In this document: in pieces, positions 17,590 to 26,282 of the stretch
Position numbering within the stretch: the stretch's first letter is position 1
Layout: the number at the start of each line of letters is the position of its first letter
Assembly: GCF_019131995.1 (NCBI RefSeq)
Contig: NZ_JAHONA010000022.1
Location: 1 to 37,381, forward strand
DNA length: 37,381 nt
Reading direction: 5' to 3'
Origin: Collinsella aerofaciens
Lineage (GTDB): Bacteria; Actinomycetota; Coriobacteriia; Coriobacteriales; Coriobacteriaceae
Translations under genes and position numbers: made by a program
Notes under the pieces: model-generated
Told to the model about the DNA's origin: nothing
What the model saw: only the letters and a program-made list of their open reading frames with translations
Database searches by the model: none

Positions 17590-20067
17590 CTACTCCACCG
17601 GCTTGAAGATGGTGGCCTGGCCAAAGACGCTGCGGATGAGGGCCTTGGCCTCGTCCTCGGTCTGCGGGATGCTCGGGGCTGCGCCCTGATGGCCGAAGGG
17701 GCTGCCAGCACCGGGATTGGATTCCCAGGGAGCGGCGGGGACGTCGTCGTTTGCAGAGGCTGCGGGTGCCACAGCAGCGGCCTTGGTCGCGGACGCCGCA
17801 CCCGGCACGTCGAACGGGGGCAGATCGTCCCCGCCGGCATCGGCAGCAAAACCACCGACCATAGCATCGTCGTAGGGCACCTGCTCGGATTCCCATGGCG
17901 CAGCCTGCGCAGGCGGCTGAGCCATGGGGACGGACGCGCGCTCGGGCGCTCGGGGCGCGGGCTCGGTCGGGAGCTTGCCCGTGGCAGGAGCACCGGCAGG
18001 GTTGTCGGAGCGCAGCCAAGGGGCCTTAGCCAGGTCGGATGACTTGGGCGCAGGCGCGGCAGCGGACTTGGGCGCGGGGATCGGAGCAGCCGGTTTGGGC
18101 GCAGCGGGTTCAGGCGCCGACGGGGTCGGTGCCGCTACCGGCGCCGCTTTTGGCTGCGTCGCGCTGGCGCTCGAGGATGCAGGGGGCACCGAGGACACGG
18201 GTTGCGGGTCCGCAGATACCGCAGCCCGTGCAGATGGAGAATGCTCCTCATGTTGAGGAGCCGGCGTGCCACCCCCATCCAGGACATAGTCGACGGTACG
18301 ACGACCGAAGACCGCGCAGACCGTCGGCAGGACCACCGACTGCGTATCGGCGCGACCGAGCATCTTGATGGCAAAAGTCGAACCCGCGGGGAACGAGACC
18401 GTGAGCTTGGAGCCGTCGTCGGCCGTGGCGCGGGCGTTGAGCAAAAGCCCTGCGTAGGAGGCCTGACGAGCCTTGACGCGCTCGACGACCTCGGCCCATT
18501 TGCGCTGGAGCTCGCCGGCGTCCTCAACCGCGGGGGTCTCGGCAGCACCGGCGGCGGCAACCTGGGCGGCGTTGTTGGGCTTGGACACCGACACGGTCGA
18601 TGCAGCAGGCGCGGAAGCCGGAGCCGCAACGGGCTGAGGTGCAGGCGTTACAGGTCTGGGCGCCGGCGCAGGAGCCGCGGACTTGGTCGCAGGCTGGGCA
18701 GCCGGAACAGCAGCGCCGCGGTCCCAAGGCATACCGCCCTGGCGCGCGGACGTAGCAGCGGGGGCAGCGGATGCCGCCGGAGCGGCAGCACGAGCGCCCG
18801 AAATGAGCGTCGGCTGTTGGGCAGCAGCGGGTACGGATGCTGCAGGCGCGGCGGCCTGAGCAGCAGCCACGCTCGCCGGCACGGCGCCGTTGGCAATCAT
18901 GGCCTCCAGGCGTGCCACGCGCTCGGCCAATGCCTCAATCGTTAAATCGGCCTCGGGACGCGCCAGACGCGTGCAGGCAATCTCGAGCACCAGGCGCACG
19001 TCGCTCGCGCCCCTCATCTCCAGTGCGGCATCGTCGAGCACCGTCAGCACGCGGGCCAGGCGGTCGGCAGGATGCTCGCCAAAGGCAGCGGCCTCGGCAG
19101 CAAGTGCCTCGGCCTGCTCGGAGCCGCCCTCAAACAGCTCGGCACGGGCACCGGCAACGCAGGCAACGTACACGTCGCGCACATGCGCCACCAGGTCGCG
19201 CGTCAGCTCCAGCAGGTCATTGCCCTCCTCGACCTGCGCACGGATCAGTCCATAGAGCTCGGCAACATCGCGATCGGCAATGGCGCGGGAAAACTCGCCC
19301 AGAATCTGGTCCGAAACCTCGCCCAAAAGCGAGCGGGCGTCGTCCGCATGCACAGAACCGTTGCCAAAGACGCTCAGCTGCTCCAGCGTGGAAAGCGCGT
19401 CGCGCATACCGCCCTTGGCATGGCGCGCCACAATGGCGAGTGCCTCGTCGTCGTAATCGAAGCCCTCCTGCTCGCACACGTAAGACAGGCGATGCTCGAT
19501 ATCCTCGTTGCCGATGCGGTGGAAATCGAAGCGCTGGCAGCGTGAGAGAATGGTCTCCAGAATCTTTTGCGGGTCGGTGGTGCACAGCACAAAGATCACG
19601 TGTGCCGGCGGCTCCTCAAGCGTCTTGAGCAGCGCGTTGAACGCCGCCGTCGTGAGCATGTGGACCTCGTCGATGATATAAATCTTGTACTTGCCGCGCA
19701 CTGGGGCAAAGTTGACGGAGTTGATGATCTCCTCGCGCACGTTGTCCACGCCGGTACGGCTTGCGGCATCGAGCTCGTAGACATCGGGGTGGTTACCCTC
19801 GGCAATGAGCTCGCACTCCTCGCAAGTACCGTCGGGCATGCAGCCGCTTGCACCCTCGGCGCGCGCCGCCTCGGCATTGCGGCACAGCAGCGCCTTGGCC
19901 AGAATGCGCGCCATGGTGGTCTTGCCCGTGCCGCGCGGTCCGCAGAACAGGTAGGCGTGGGACAGGCGCCCCTCGGTGATGGCGTGCTCGAGCGTCGAGA
20001 CGATATGCTGCTGGCCCACCACGGAGTCAAAGGTGAGCGGGCGATACTTTCGGTACAACGATTCCAT
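17590..20067 (-). CDS. dnaX: DNA polymerase III gamma/tau subunit
   Basis: The clamp-loader motor subunit, 825 aa. ATG 20067 (MESLYRKYRPLTFDSVVGQQ) is used because GGGGGAG precedes it; the open frame extends upstream without meaning. The AAA+ part contains Walker A GPRGTGKTT, zinc-binding CRNAEAARAEGASGCMPDG then TCEEC, Walker B IIDEVHML and the sensor-1 region FVLCTTDPQKI. A collar domain extends to about residue 360. The C-terminal ~450 residues are mostly low-complexity Ala/Pro linkers around a more conserved segment (LQRKWAEVVERVKARQASYA, then TVSFPAGSTFAIKMLG), which resembles the tau-type domain. No frameshift slippery run was identified. It converges with 17095-17568 and diverges from 20184. 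Confidence 0.96.
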   Translation of the reverse strand: MESLYRKYRPLTFDSVVGQQHIVSTLEHAITEGRLSHAYLFCGPRGTGKTTMARILAKALLCRNAEAARAEGASGCMPDGTCEECELIAEGNHPDVYELDAASRTGVDNVREEIINSVNFAPVRGKYKIYIIDEVHMLTTAAFNALLKTLEEPPAHVIFVLCTTDPQKILETILSRCQRFDFHRIGNEDIEHRLSYVCEQEGFDYDDEALAIVARHAKGGMRDALSTLEQLSVFGNGSVHADDARSLLGEVSDQILGEFSRAIADRDVAELYGLIRAQVEEGNDLLELTRDLVAHVRDVYVACVAGARAELFEGGSEQAEALAAEAAAFGEHPADRLARVLTVLDDAALEMRGASDVRLVLEIACTRLARPEADLTIEALAERVARLEAMIANGAVPASVAAAQAAAPAASVPAAAQQPTLISGARAAAPAASAAPAATSARQGGMPWDRGAAVPAAQPATKSAAPAPAPRPVTPAPQPVAAPASAPAASTVSVSKPNNAAQVAAAGAAETPAVEDAGELQRKWAEVVERVKARQASYAGLLLNARATADDGSKLTVSFPAGSTFAIKMLGRADTQSVVLPTVCAVFGRRTVDYVLDGGGTPAPQHEEHSPSARAAVSADPQPVSSVPPASSSASATQPKAAPVAAPTPSAPEPAAPKPAAPIPAPKSAAAPAPKSSDLAKAPWLRSDNPAGAPATGKLPTEPAPRAPERASVPMAQPPAQAAPWESEQVPYDDAMVGGFAADAGGDDLPPFDVPGAASATKAAAVAPAASANDDVPAAPWESNPGAGSPFGHQGAAPSIPQTEDEAKALIRSVFGQATIFKPVE

Positions 20068-20183
20068 GGGTGCTCCCCCGGGTATACTGAGTCTTGTTGC
20101 CGCGGCGGCCATGCGGTCGCACGGCATACTGCATTCCATAATAACCCGTACGGCGAGCCCGCCGCGATAGGAGTCCAAAGAGC

Positions 20184-20900
20184 ATGGCAGACGCAGAGAG
20201 CAACCTCGTTCCCTCCGAAGCAGCCGACCAGGTCGAGGTCGCGCTCGAGGAGCAGGCCGCAGCCGATGACGGCATCCTGTACCTCAACGAGTACCAGTAC
20301 GAAAACGACCTGGTCACCGACTTCGCCCGCCTGGTCGCCTCGCCCAGGCGTCGCGGCTCGCTGTATGTCGCCGCGGCAGTTGCCGCGCTCATCGGCATCG
20401 GCATGCTGGTGGCCGGCGGCAGCTGGATCAAGTTCGGCGTCGTGTTGATCGTGTTCGGCGCCTTTTTGGCCTGGTGGAGCAAGAACCTGCACCACACGCT
20501 CGCCCGCGACTTTATCGACGCCGTCGAGGCCGACGAGTCCATGGGTGGCCGCTATCGCCGCGTCGCCGCCAACGAGGACGGCCTGATGGTTTGGGGCAAG
20601 AGCGGCAAGTCGCAGTTCTTCCCGTTTGACAAGCTCGACCACGTACTCGACGGCGAGCGCATCTTTGTGGCCATGTTCGCCGACCAGGGCGTGACGATCC
20701 CCAAGGACACCTTCGTCCGTGGCGATGCCGAGCAGTTCGGTCCCTTCCTCAAGGCCCGCATCAACAAAAAACTCCGCATCGAGACCAAGAAGAAGAAAAT
20801 GAAGGCCGAGAAGGCCGCCGCCGAGGCCAAGCAGGGCGACAAGCCCCAGGAGACCAAGGGCAAGCAGCGCAAGCAGAAGAAGAACAAGAAGAAGCGCTAG
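20184..20900 (+). CDS. YcxB-like membrane protein
   Basis: 238 aa. After an acidic N-terminus there are two adjacent membrane helices (LYVAAAVAALIGIGMLVAGG and IKFGVVLIVFGAFLAWW). A domain with NEDGLMVWGKSGKSQFFPFD and an ending IPKDTFVRGDAEQFGPFLKA follows. The last two features are typical of YcxB-like C-terminal domains, whose function is unknown. The extreme C-terminus is a Lys-rich tail (KKKKMKAEKAA ... KKNKKKR). AGGAG lies 12 nt before the ATG. It is divergent from dnaX with 116 bp between. Confidence 0.75.
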   Translation: MADAESNLVPSEAADQVEVALEEQAAADDGILYLNEYQYENDLVTDFARLVASPRRRGSLYVAAAVAALIGIGMLVAGGSWIKFGVVLIVFGAFLAWWSKNLHHTLARDFIDAVEADESMGGRYRRVAANEDGLMVWGKSGKSQFFPFDKLDHVLDGERIFVAMFADQGVTIPKDTFVRGDAEQFGPFLKARINKKLRIETKKKKMKAEKAAAEAKQGDKPQETKGKQRKQKKNKKKR

Positions 20901-20937
20901 GCCGGACGCAGGGTCCAGACCCCAGACGGAGCTTAAA

Positions 20938-20968
20938 TTGAATGTCGCCCACCTGCGCGTGCTACACT
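20938..20968 (+). promoter_or_regulatory. Candidate promoter of the kinase/FHA/cell-wall cluster
   Basis: TTGAAT (20938-20943) and TACACT (20963-20968) are 19 nt apart, about 80 nt before the kinase start. The long spacer makes this a moderate candidate. Confidence 0.35.
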
Positions 20969-21048
20969 AGCAGCATCTATGCCACCGCGAACGGCTCGGC
21001 TCCGCGCCCGCCGCTCGCAAACGAACTTTAAACGCACGAGGGTTGGCC

Positions 21049-22902
21049 ATGCCGCTTTTCTCGCAACATACCGCCCGGTTCTCGCCGGACGTTCCTTTGG
21101 AGGGCACCAGCTCTCGCGAGCTGCTCAAGCGGTACCAGCCGCTCGAGACACTTGCGACCGGCGGTTTTGGCTCCATCGAGATCTGCCGCGACACGCACCT
21201 GCGCCGCCGCGTCGCCATTAAGCGTATCCCCCTTATCAACGGTGCTGGCATGCCCGCCAGCGACATCATGGATGTCCTGCGCGAGGCGCACACCGCCGCC
21301 ATGCTTCAACATCCCAATATCGTGCAGGTCATCGACTTTACGCACGACACAGCCTATGCCTACCTAGTCATGGAGTATGTCGGTGGCATGTCGCTGGCCG
21401 AGTTTTTGCACCGCGTGGACGGCCACTCACTTACCTTTGACGAGGCCGCAGCTATTGCCGATGCCCTGGGCCAGGCGCTCACCTTCGCCCATAGTAATGG
21501 CGTACTCCACCTGGACATTAAGCCCGCCAACGTGCTCATCGACCACTCGGGCAATGTAAAGCTCACCGACTTTGGCATGGCGCGACTGTCGTCCGCCGGT
21601 GGCTTTGGCGGTTCGCGCGGCGGCACCATCGGCTACATGCCGCCCGAGCAGCTCGATATCGAGACCGGCACGGTCGACGAACGCGCTGATGTCTTTGCCC
21701 TTGCCTGTGTGATCTACGAGGGCCTGTGTGGCAGCGCCCCCTTTATGGCGGCCACGCCCGCCGACTCGCTCGGCCACATCATCGGCGGCGCCACCTATCC
21801 CAGCGAGCTGATACCACACTTTCCCCCGGGAGCCGAGAGCGCGCTCATGAGCGCGCTCTCCCCCATGCCGCAGGACCGCCCCAACAGCATCGAGGCATTT
21901 TGCGACCAGCTCCTTGCCGGTCTGGGCAGCGTGCGCGAAGGCCGTCGCAGCCTGGAGCAAATGGTTGGCGAGCTTTCGGATGACGAGCAGGAGCTCGACG
22001 ATATCGAGCCGTCGCACTACGAGGACGACGCCATCGAGGTCGACCCCGCACTCGGCTGGGCGGGCACGCGCTGGAGCCATGCGCGCGACTACACCATGCG
22101 CACTATCTCGGCGCTAACGTGCGGCACCTTTAGCTTTTTGCTGATGCAAACGGCCGGGGTCGCGGCGCTTCCCGGCCTGGTCATTGCGGCTATCGCGATC
22201 GGAGCGGCGGCTGGCCTGGCCCCCCAGATTGGCTCGGCCATCTCGGCTGTGGGCTTTTTGGTGCTCATGGCCAACGCCACCATGCAGGCACAGGGCATCC
22301 TGTCGATGCTGCCCGTCGCGGTGATCTTTGCCGCCGCCATGTCCGGTTGGTGGATCGCCTGGGGTCGCACCGAGACTGCCGCGAGCGCCACGCTCACCTG
22401 TGCACTCGCGCTTGGCTGTCTGACCGGCAATACCTTCCTGGCAGCTGGGGTCGCCGCCGGCGTCGCGTCATTTTGGCTCGGCCCGGCAAGCGCCGCCGCG
22501 GCAACGGGCATGGGCGCGCTTTTTGCCCGTCTGGCCACGGTCGCGCTTTCAGCCGGAGGCGTGCTGGGGCTCGGTAACGTTGCCGCAGCGCTGGGAGACC
22601 CGCTCCTTTGGGCTGCCTTTGTGCTGGTCGCGGCAACTGCCGCGGCGTCATCTGCGCTGCTCAATGTCCATGCCAAGCGTGCCAATCAGGGCTCAAACCT
22701 TGCCGCAATCGCCGCCATCGCTGTCACCGGCATCGGCTGCGCAGCGGCGTCCTGTCTTGCACACCATATGGAAATTGCCAGCCTTGCAGCCGCGGTCATC
22801 GCCAAGGCGGCGGTTGCGGGAATCCTATCCTCTATAATCGTTGGGATATGCCTATATTTGCTCGGATACCAAAGAACCTATACGGAGAGTGATCTTTCGT
22901 GA
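21049..22902 (+). CDS. Ser/Thr protein kinase with large C-terminal membrane domain (PknA position)
   Basis: 617 aa from ATG 21049 (GAGGG upstream). The kinase domain (about 25-290) has the Gly loop LATGGFGSIEI, VAIKRI, DFG at D174 and GYMPPEQL. The catalytic loop is HLDIKPAN (H154-L155-D156), so it lacks the Arg of HRD (a non-RD kinase) while keeping the Asp and Lys. About 350-615 is a series of eight or so hydrophobic segments, much larger than the single helix of PknA/PknB. It overlaps fhaA by GTGA. The position ahead of fhaA-fhaB-pstP suggests control of cell-wall synthesis or cell shape. Confidence 0.88.
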   Translation: MPLFSQHTARFSPDVPLEGTSSRELLKRYQPLETLATGGFGSIEICRDTHLRRRVAIKRIPLINGAGMPASDIMDVLREAHTAAMLQHPNIVQVIDFTHDTAYAYLVMEYVGGMSLAEFLHRVDGHSLTFDEAAAIADALGQALTFAHSNGVLHLDIKPANVLIDHSGNVKLTDFGMARLSSAGGFGGSRGGTIGYMPPEQLDIETGTVDERADVFALACVIYEGLCGSAPFMAATPADSLGHIIGGATYPSELIPHFPPGAESALMSALSPMPQDRPNSIEAFCDQLLAGLGSVREGRRSLEQMVGELSDDEQELDDIEPSHYEDDAIEVDPALGWAGTRWSHARDYTMRTISALTCGTFSFLLMQTAGVAALPGLVIAAIAIGAAAGLAPQIGSAISAVGFLVLMANATMQAQGILSMLPVAVIFAAAMSGWWIAWGRTETAASATLTCALALGCLTGNTFLAAGVAAGVASFWLGPASAAAATGMGALFARLATVALSAGGVLGLGNVAAALGDPLLWAAFVLVAATAAASSALLNVHAKRANQGSNLAAIAAIAVTGIGCAAASCLAHHMEIASLAAAVIAKAAVAGILSSIIVGICLYLLGYQRTYTESDLS

Positions 22903-23912
22903 ACTTCCTGAACATCTTCGAGGACCACGTGGCCGGCATCTTCGGTGCCACCCGTGCCCCGTTCTCCTTTAAGAAGCTTGCTAAGCAGGCCGCTCGCGAC
23001 ATGGAGGATCAGACTCTGGTGATTAACGGCGTCAACACGGCGCCGGCACTCTATACCATCCTTATCGCCGCCGACGACGATCCCATGCTCGCCCCGTTCT
23101 ACCCCGAGCTTTCGCGCGAGGTCCGCGAGTTTGTGAAGGCGCAGGCCGAAAAGCGCCGCTATGTCTTTGTCGGCGAGCCCCTCGTGCGCTTTATGATCGA
23201 TCCGCAGCTGCGCGCCGGCAAGTTCTCGGTCTTTGCCGAGAACGTCGATGCCCCCACGCTCGGCCGCCTGTACGAAGAAGAGCGCGCCTATCAAAACGGC
23301 CTGGGCCAGAACAACTCCGCGGCAAGCCGTGCCGCCAGCGCCCCGCGCGCCGGCCAGCAGCAGTTTGCTGCCCCGCAGCAGCAGCGCCCCGCCGCCATGC
23401 CCCAGCAGCAGCCGACGCCTCGCGCCGCCGCTCCCGACCCGCTTGCCGTGGCAGACCCCTTCGCGCCTAGCGTCCCCGACCCCGCCGCCGCACCCATCCC
23501 GGTGCCGCAGACCGTCTCGCGCGACTCGCTTGCCGGCATGGGCGGAGCCGCCGCGACCGGTGCCGCCGTGGGCCTAGGCGCCGCAGCCGGCATCGCCTCC
23601 AACATGGCGAGCACTCGCGCCCCGCAGCGCCCGCTCGCCCAGCTCGTCGACGTCGTGAGCGGCGAGAGCCATAGCATCACCTCCGCACAGGTGACCATCG
23701 GTCGCGAGCGCTCAGTTTCCGACATTGCCCTGCGCGACCCCAACGTGTCGCGCCGCCACGCCCAGCTCACCTTTACGGGCTCGGATTGGTCGATCGAGGA
23801 CCTCAATTCCACCAACGGCACGCTCGTCAACAACCGCCGCATTACGCGCTGCCCGCTGCGCAACGGCGATCTGCTGACGTTTGGCCTGAGTACCTTTGAA
23901 TTTAGGGGATAG
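22899..23912 (+). CDS. fhaA: FhaA-like protein (DUF3662 + FHA domain)
   Basis: 337 aa from GTG 22899, overlapping the kinase stop. Residues 1-115 form the DUF3662 domain of actinobacterial FhaA (MNFLNIFEDHVAGIFGATRA, VNTAPALYTILIAADDD, EPLVRFMIDPQLRAGKF). A Gln/Pro/Ala linker follows (about 130-240). The FHA domain at about 245-337 shows VTIGRERSVSDIALRDPNVS, RRHAQLTF and DLNSTNGTLVNNRRI. FHA domains bind phosphothreonine, here probably on the neighbouring kinases or their substrates. In mycobacteria FhaA links PknB to MviN and RodA. Confidence 0.93.
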   Translation: MNFLNIFEDHVAGIFGATRAPFSFKKLAKQAARDMEDQTLVINGVNTAPALYTILIAADDDPMLAPFYPELSREVREFVKAQAEKRRYVFVGEPLVRFMIDPQLRAGKFSVFAENVDAPTLGRLYEEERAYQNGLGQNNSAASRAASAPRAGQQQFAAPQQQRPAAMPQQQPTPRAAAPDPLAVADPFAPSVPDPAAAPIPVPQTVSRDSLAGMGGAAATGAAVGLGAAAGIASNMASTRAPQRPLAQLVDVVSGESHSITSAQVTIGRERSVSDIALRDPNVSRRHAQLTFTGSDWSIEDLNSTNGTLVNNRRITRCPLRNGDLLTFGLSTFEFRG

Positions 23913-23918
23913 TCGCTT

Positions 23919-24335
23919 ATGAACATCGATATCGTCCTTTTTGCAGGCCGCATCGTCCTGGTCGCCCTGCTCTATATCTTCCTGTTCGCCGTCATGAAGA
24001 CCGGCGTGGGACTTGTGCGCGGGCAGCGCCGCGACTCGGCTATCTGGACGATTGATGTGGACAAGGGTCCGCGCGGTATCCGCGGCATCCACGTAGACAT
24101 GCTCGGCCCCGTCATCGTCGGCCGCTCGCCGTCTTCGGACATCTGCATCAACGAGCCGTTTGTCTCGGCCTCGCATGCGCGCTTTTCGCTGCAGGGCCCG
24201 GCGCTCATCATCGAGGACCTCAACTCGCTTAACGGCACGCTCGTCAACGGCCGCCAGCTCGTGGAGCCCGCGACGCTGCGTGAGGGCGACGAAGTCCAGA
24301 TTGGCGATGTGGTCATGAAGGTGAACCGTCGATGA
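23919..24335 (+). CDS. fhaB: FhaB-like membrane-anchored FHA protein
   Basis: 138 aa. One N-terminal membrane helix (VLFAGRIVLVALLYIFLFAV) is followed by a cytoplasmic FHA domain with VIVGRSPSSDICINEPFVSA, SHARFSL and DLNSLNGTLVNGRQL. The length and architecture match FhaB/FipA. It starts 6 nt after fhaA and its TGA overlaps the phosphatase ATG (ATGA). Confidence 0.94.
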   Translation: MNIDIVLFAGRIVLVALLYIFLFAVMKTGVGLVRGQRRDSAIWTIDVDKGPRGIRGIHVDMLGPVIVGRSPSSDICINEPFVSASHARFSLQGPALIIEDLNSLNGTLVNGRQLVEPATLREGDEVQIGDVVMKVNRR

Positions 24336-26266
24336 TCGACGAGGAGAACAAGTCCGCAACTATGACCGAGGCACCGGCCGCCGCCACAGCTGCGCCGGCC
24401 CACGCCGCTCCGGCGGGCTCCGCACCCGTGGAGCCCGAGGACACCGTGTTCTCCCTGCCTCTTTCGCATGTAACGCATGATATTTCGGATCTCGCCGATA
24501 ACGAGGACGAAGAGGATGCCGCAGCGGCGCCCATCGGCGCACATGCTGCGGAACAGCCCACAGCGCCCGAAGCAGCCCCGGCGCCGGCTCACTTTGCAGA
24601 GCCCGTCGCCGCGGCAATCAACGAGAGCGCTGCGGTGTTTGCGGCACCCGAGCCCGCCGCGCCGGCGTTTCCCATAGCCCCGGCATCCGAGGTTGCGCCC
24701 GCGTCTACGCCGGCGCCCGAGGCGGGGACATCCCCCGAGGACGGCCCTGCACCCAAGACCCCGCAGCCTGCGCCCGCAGGCGAGTCCGATGCCGTGGCCG
24801 AGCCCGCCGCCCAGTCGCAAAGCACGCCCGCGGCGTCGCACTTTGCGACGCCCGAGCCTATAGACGTCAGCCCGCAAGACGACGAGTCGACCGCCCGCGT
24901 GTCCGAGGAGCCCGACTCCCCGGACACCGGTGATTCCGAATCAAACGCCGAGACCGACACCGTCTCTCCCGGTGACACCGCCGAGATCGACGTTGCTGCC
25001 GTTGAGGCCAAGCTCAAAGACCCCGGCTCGACCATGAGCTTTGAGCCCCTGACCGAGGAGCGCATCGAGACCGACTCGACCTATGATGCCGGCACCACCA
25101 CGCAACTCATGTGGGGCGCCCGCTCCGACGTTGGCTGCGTGCGCCCGCACAATGAGGATTCCTACCTGGTGCAGTCGCCGCTCTTTTGCGTATGCGACGG
25201 CATGGGTGGTCACGCTGCCGGCGAGGTAGCCTCTTCCATCGCCGTCGAGACTATTGCCAAGACGGCCCCACAGTCCGCCGACGCAGCACGCCTGGCCGCA
25301 GCCGTCGAGGCAGCCAACGCCGCCGTAATCGAGGCGGCCCTGAACGGCCTGGGCAAGCCCGGCATGGGCTGCACAGCCACCTGCGCCTACATCGAAAACG
25401 ACACGCTCGCCATCGCCCACGTGGGCGACTCTCGCGCCTATCTGCTCCACGAGGGCACGCTCATCCGCGTGACCCGCGACCACTCCTACGTGGAGGAGCT
25501 CGTGGACGCCGGCGAGATCACGGCAGACGAGGCTCGCGTCCACCCCAACCGTTCGGTCATCACCCGCGCACTGGGCTCGGACCCCGCCATGTATGCCGAC
25601 CACTTCACTCTGCATATCGAGGAAGGCGACCGCCTGATCCTGTGCTCCGACGGCCTCTCGAGCATGATTCCCGATAGCGATATCGAGAACATCGCCACGC
25701 AGTCCTCAACCGCGCAAATCTGCGTCGACAACCTAGTGGACGCGGCGCTTGCCGCCGGCGGCCACGACAACGTGACCGTAGTAGTCGTTGACCTGGTTGA
25801 CGATGGCGTTATGCGCGAGGCGCAACGCGTGCGTCGCCGCAACGTTACTATCGCCGCCATCCTGGCCCTCGTCTTTGTGCTGGCAGCTGGCATCTGGGCC
25901 TACACGGGTGTCACCGGCTCGTACTACCTGGGTACCTACCAGGGCAATGTCGCCGTCTGGCGCGGCCTGCCCGGCAAGCCACTCGGACTCAAGCTCCACT
26001 GGCTCGAAAGCGAAACCAGTATCAAGCTGTCCGACCTGCCCGAAGACACGCAAAACCGCCTCAAGGCGGGCATTCCGCAAACAAGTGTCGACGATGCGCA
26101 GGACACCATTTCCAAATACCGTCATCAGATTGACGAGGAGCAGACCCGCCAGGTGATTGACGCACAAACGATCCGCGACAACACCGACCAGGGATCGACC
26201 TCCGAATCAGATTCCGAGAAAACCGCCGAACAGTCCGCCGAGGCCGAAGCCTCCGATAAGAATTAG
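24332..26266 (+). CDS. pstP: PP2C-family Ser/Thr phosphatase with long disordered N-terminal extension
   Basis: 644 aa. The catalytic domain (about 258-495) carries DVGCVRPHNEDSYL, the metal-binding CDGMGGHAAGE (about 288), HVGDSRAYL (about 363), CSDGLSSM (about 437) and GGHDNVTVVVVD (about 476). One membrane helix (IAAILALVFVLAAGIWAYTG) and a ~110-residue outside tail ending in Ser/Glu repeats follow. This is the PstP arrangement, the counterpart of the kinases in the cluster. The first ~255 residues are low-complexity Ala/Pro/Glu, unlike PstP, which begins at its catalytic domain. The ATGA overlap with fhaB supports this long start. An internal Met near residue 235 has no ribosome site. Confidence 0.9.
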   Translation: MIDEENKSATMTEAPAAATAAPAHAAPAGSAPVEPEDTVFSLPLSHVTHDISDLADNEDEEDAAAAPIGAHAAEQPTAPEAAPAPAHFAEPVAAAINESAAVFAAPEPAAPAFPIAPASEVAPASTPAPEAGTSPEDGPAPKTPQPAPAGESDAVAEPAAQSQSTPAASHFATPEPIDVSPQDDESTARVSEEPDSPDTGDSESNAETDTVSPGDTAEIDVAAVEAKLKDPGSTMSFEPLTEERIETDSTYDAGTTTQLMWGARSDVGCVRPHNEDSYLVQSPLFCVCDGMGGHAAGEVASSIAVETIAKTAPQSADAARLAAAVEAANAAVIEAALNGLGKPGMGCTATCAYIENDTLAIAHVGDSRAYLLHEGTLIRVTRDHSYVEELVDAGEITADEARVHPNRSVITRALGSDPAMYADHFTLHIEEGDRLILCSDGLSSMIPDSDIENIATQSSTAQICVDNLVDAALAAGGHDNVTVVVVDLVDDGVMREAQRVRRRNVTIAAILALVFVLAAGIWAYTGVTGSYYLGTYQGNVAVWRGLPGKPLGLKLHWLESETSIKLSDLPEDTQNRLKAGIPQTSVDDAQDTISKYRHQIDEEQTRQVIDAQTIRDNTDQGSTSESDSEKTAEQSAEAEASDKN

Positions 26267-26282
26267 AAAGGGAGTGCCGCTT

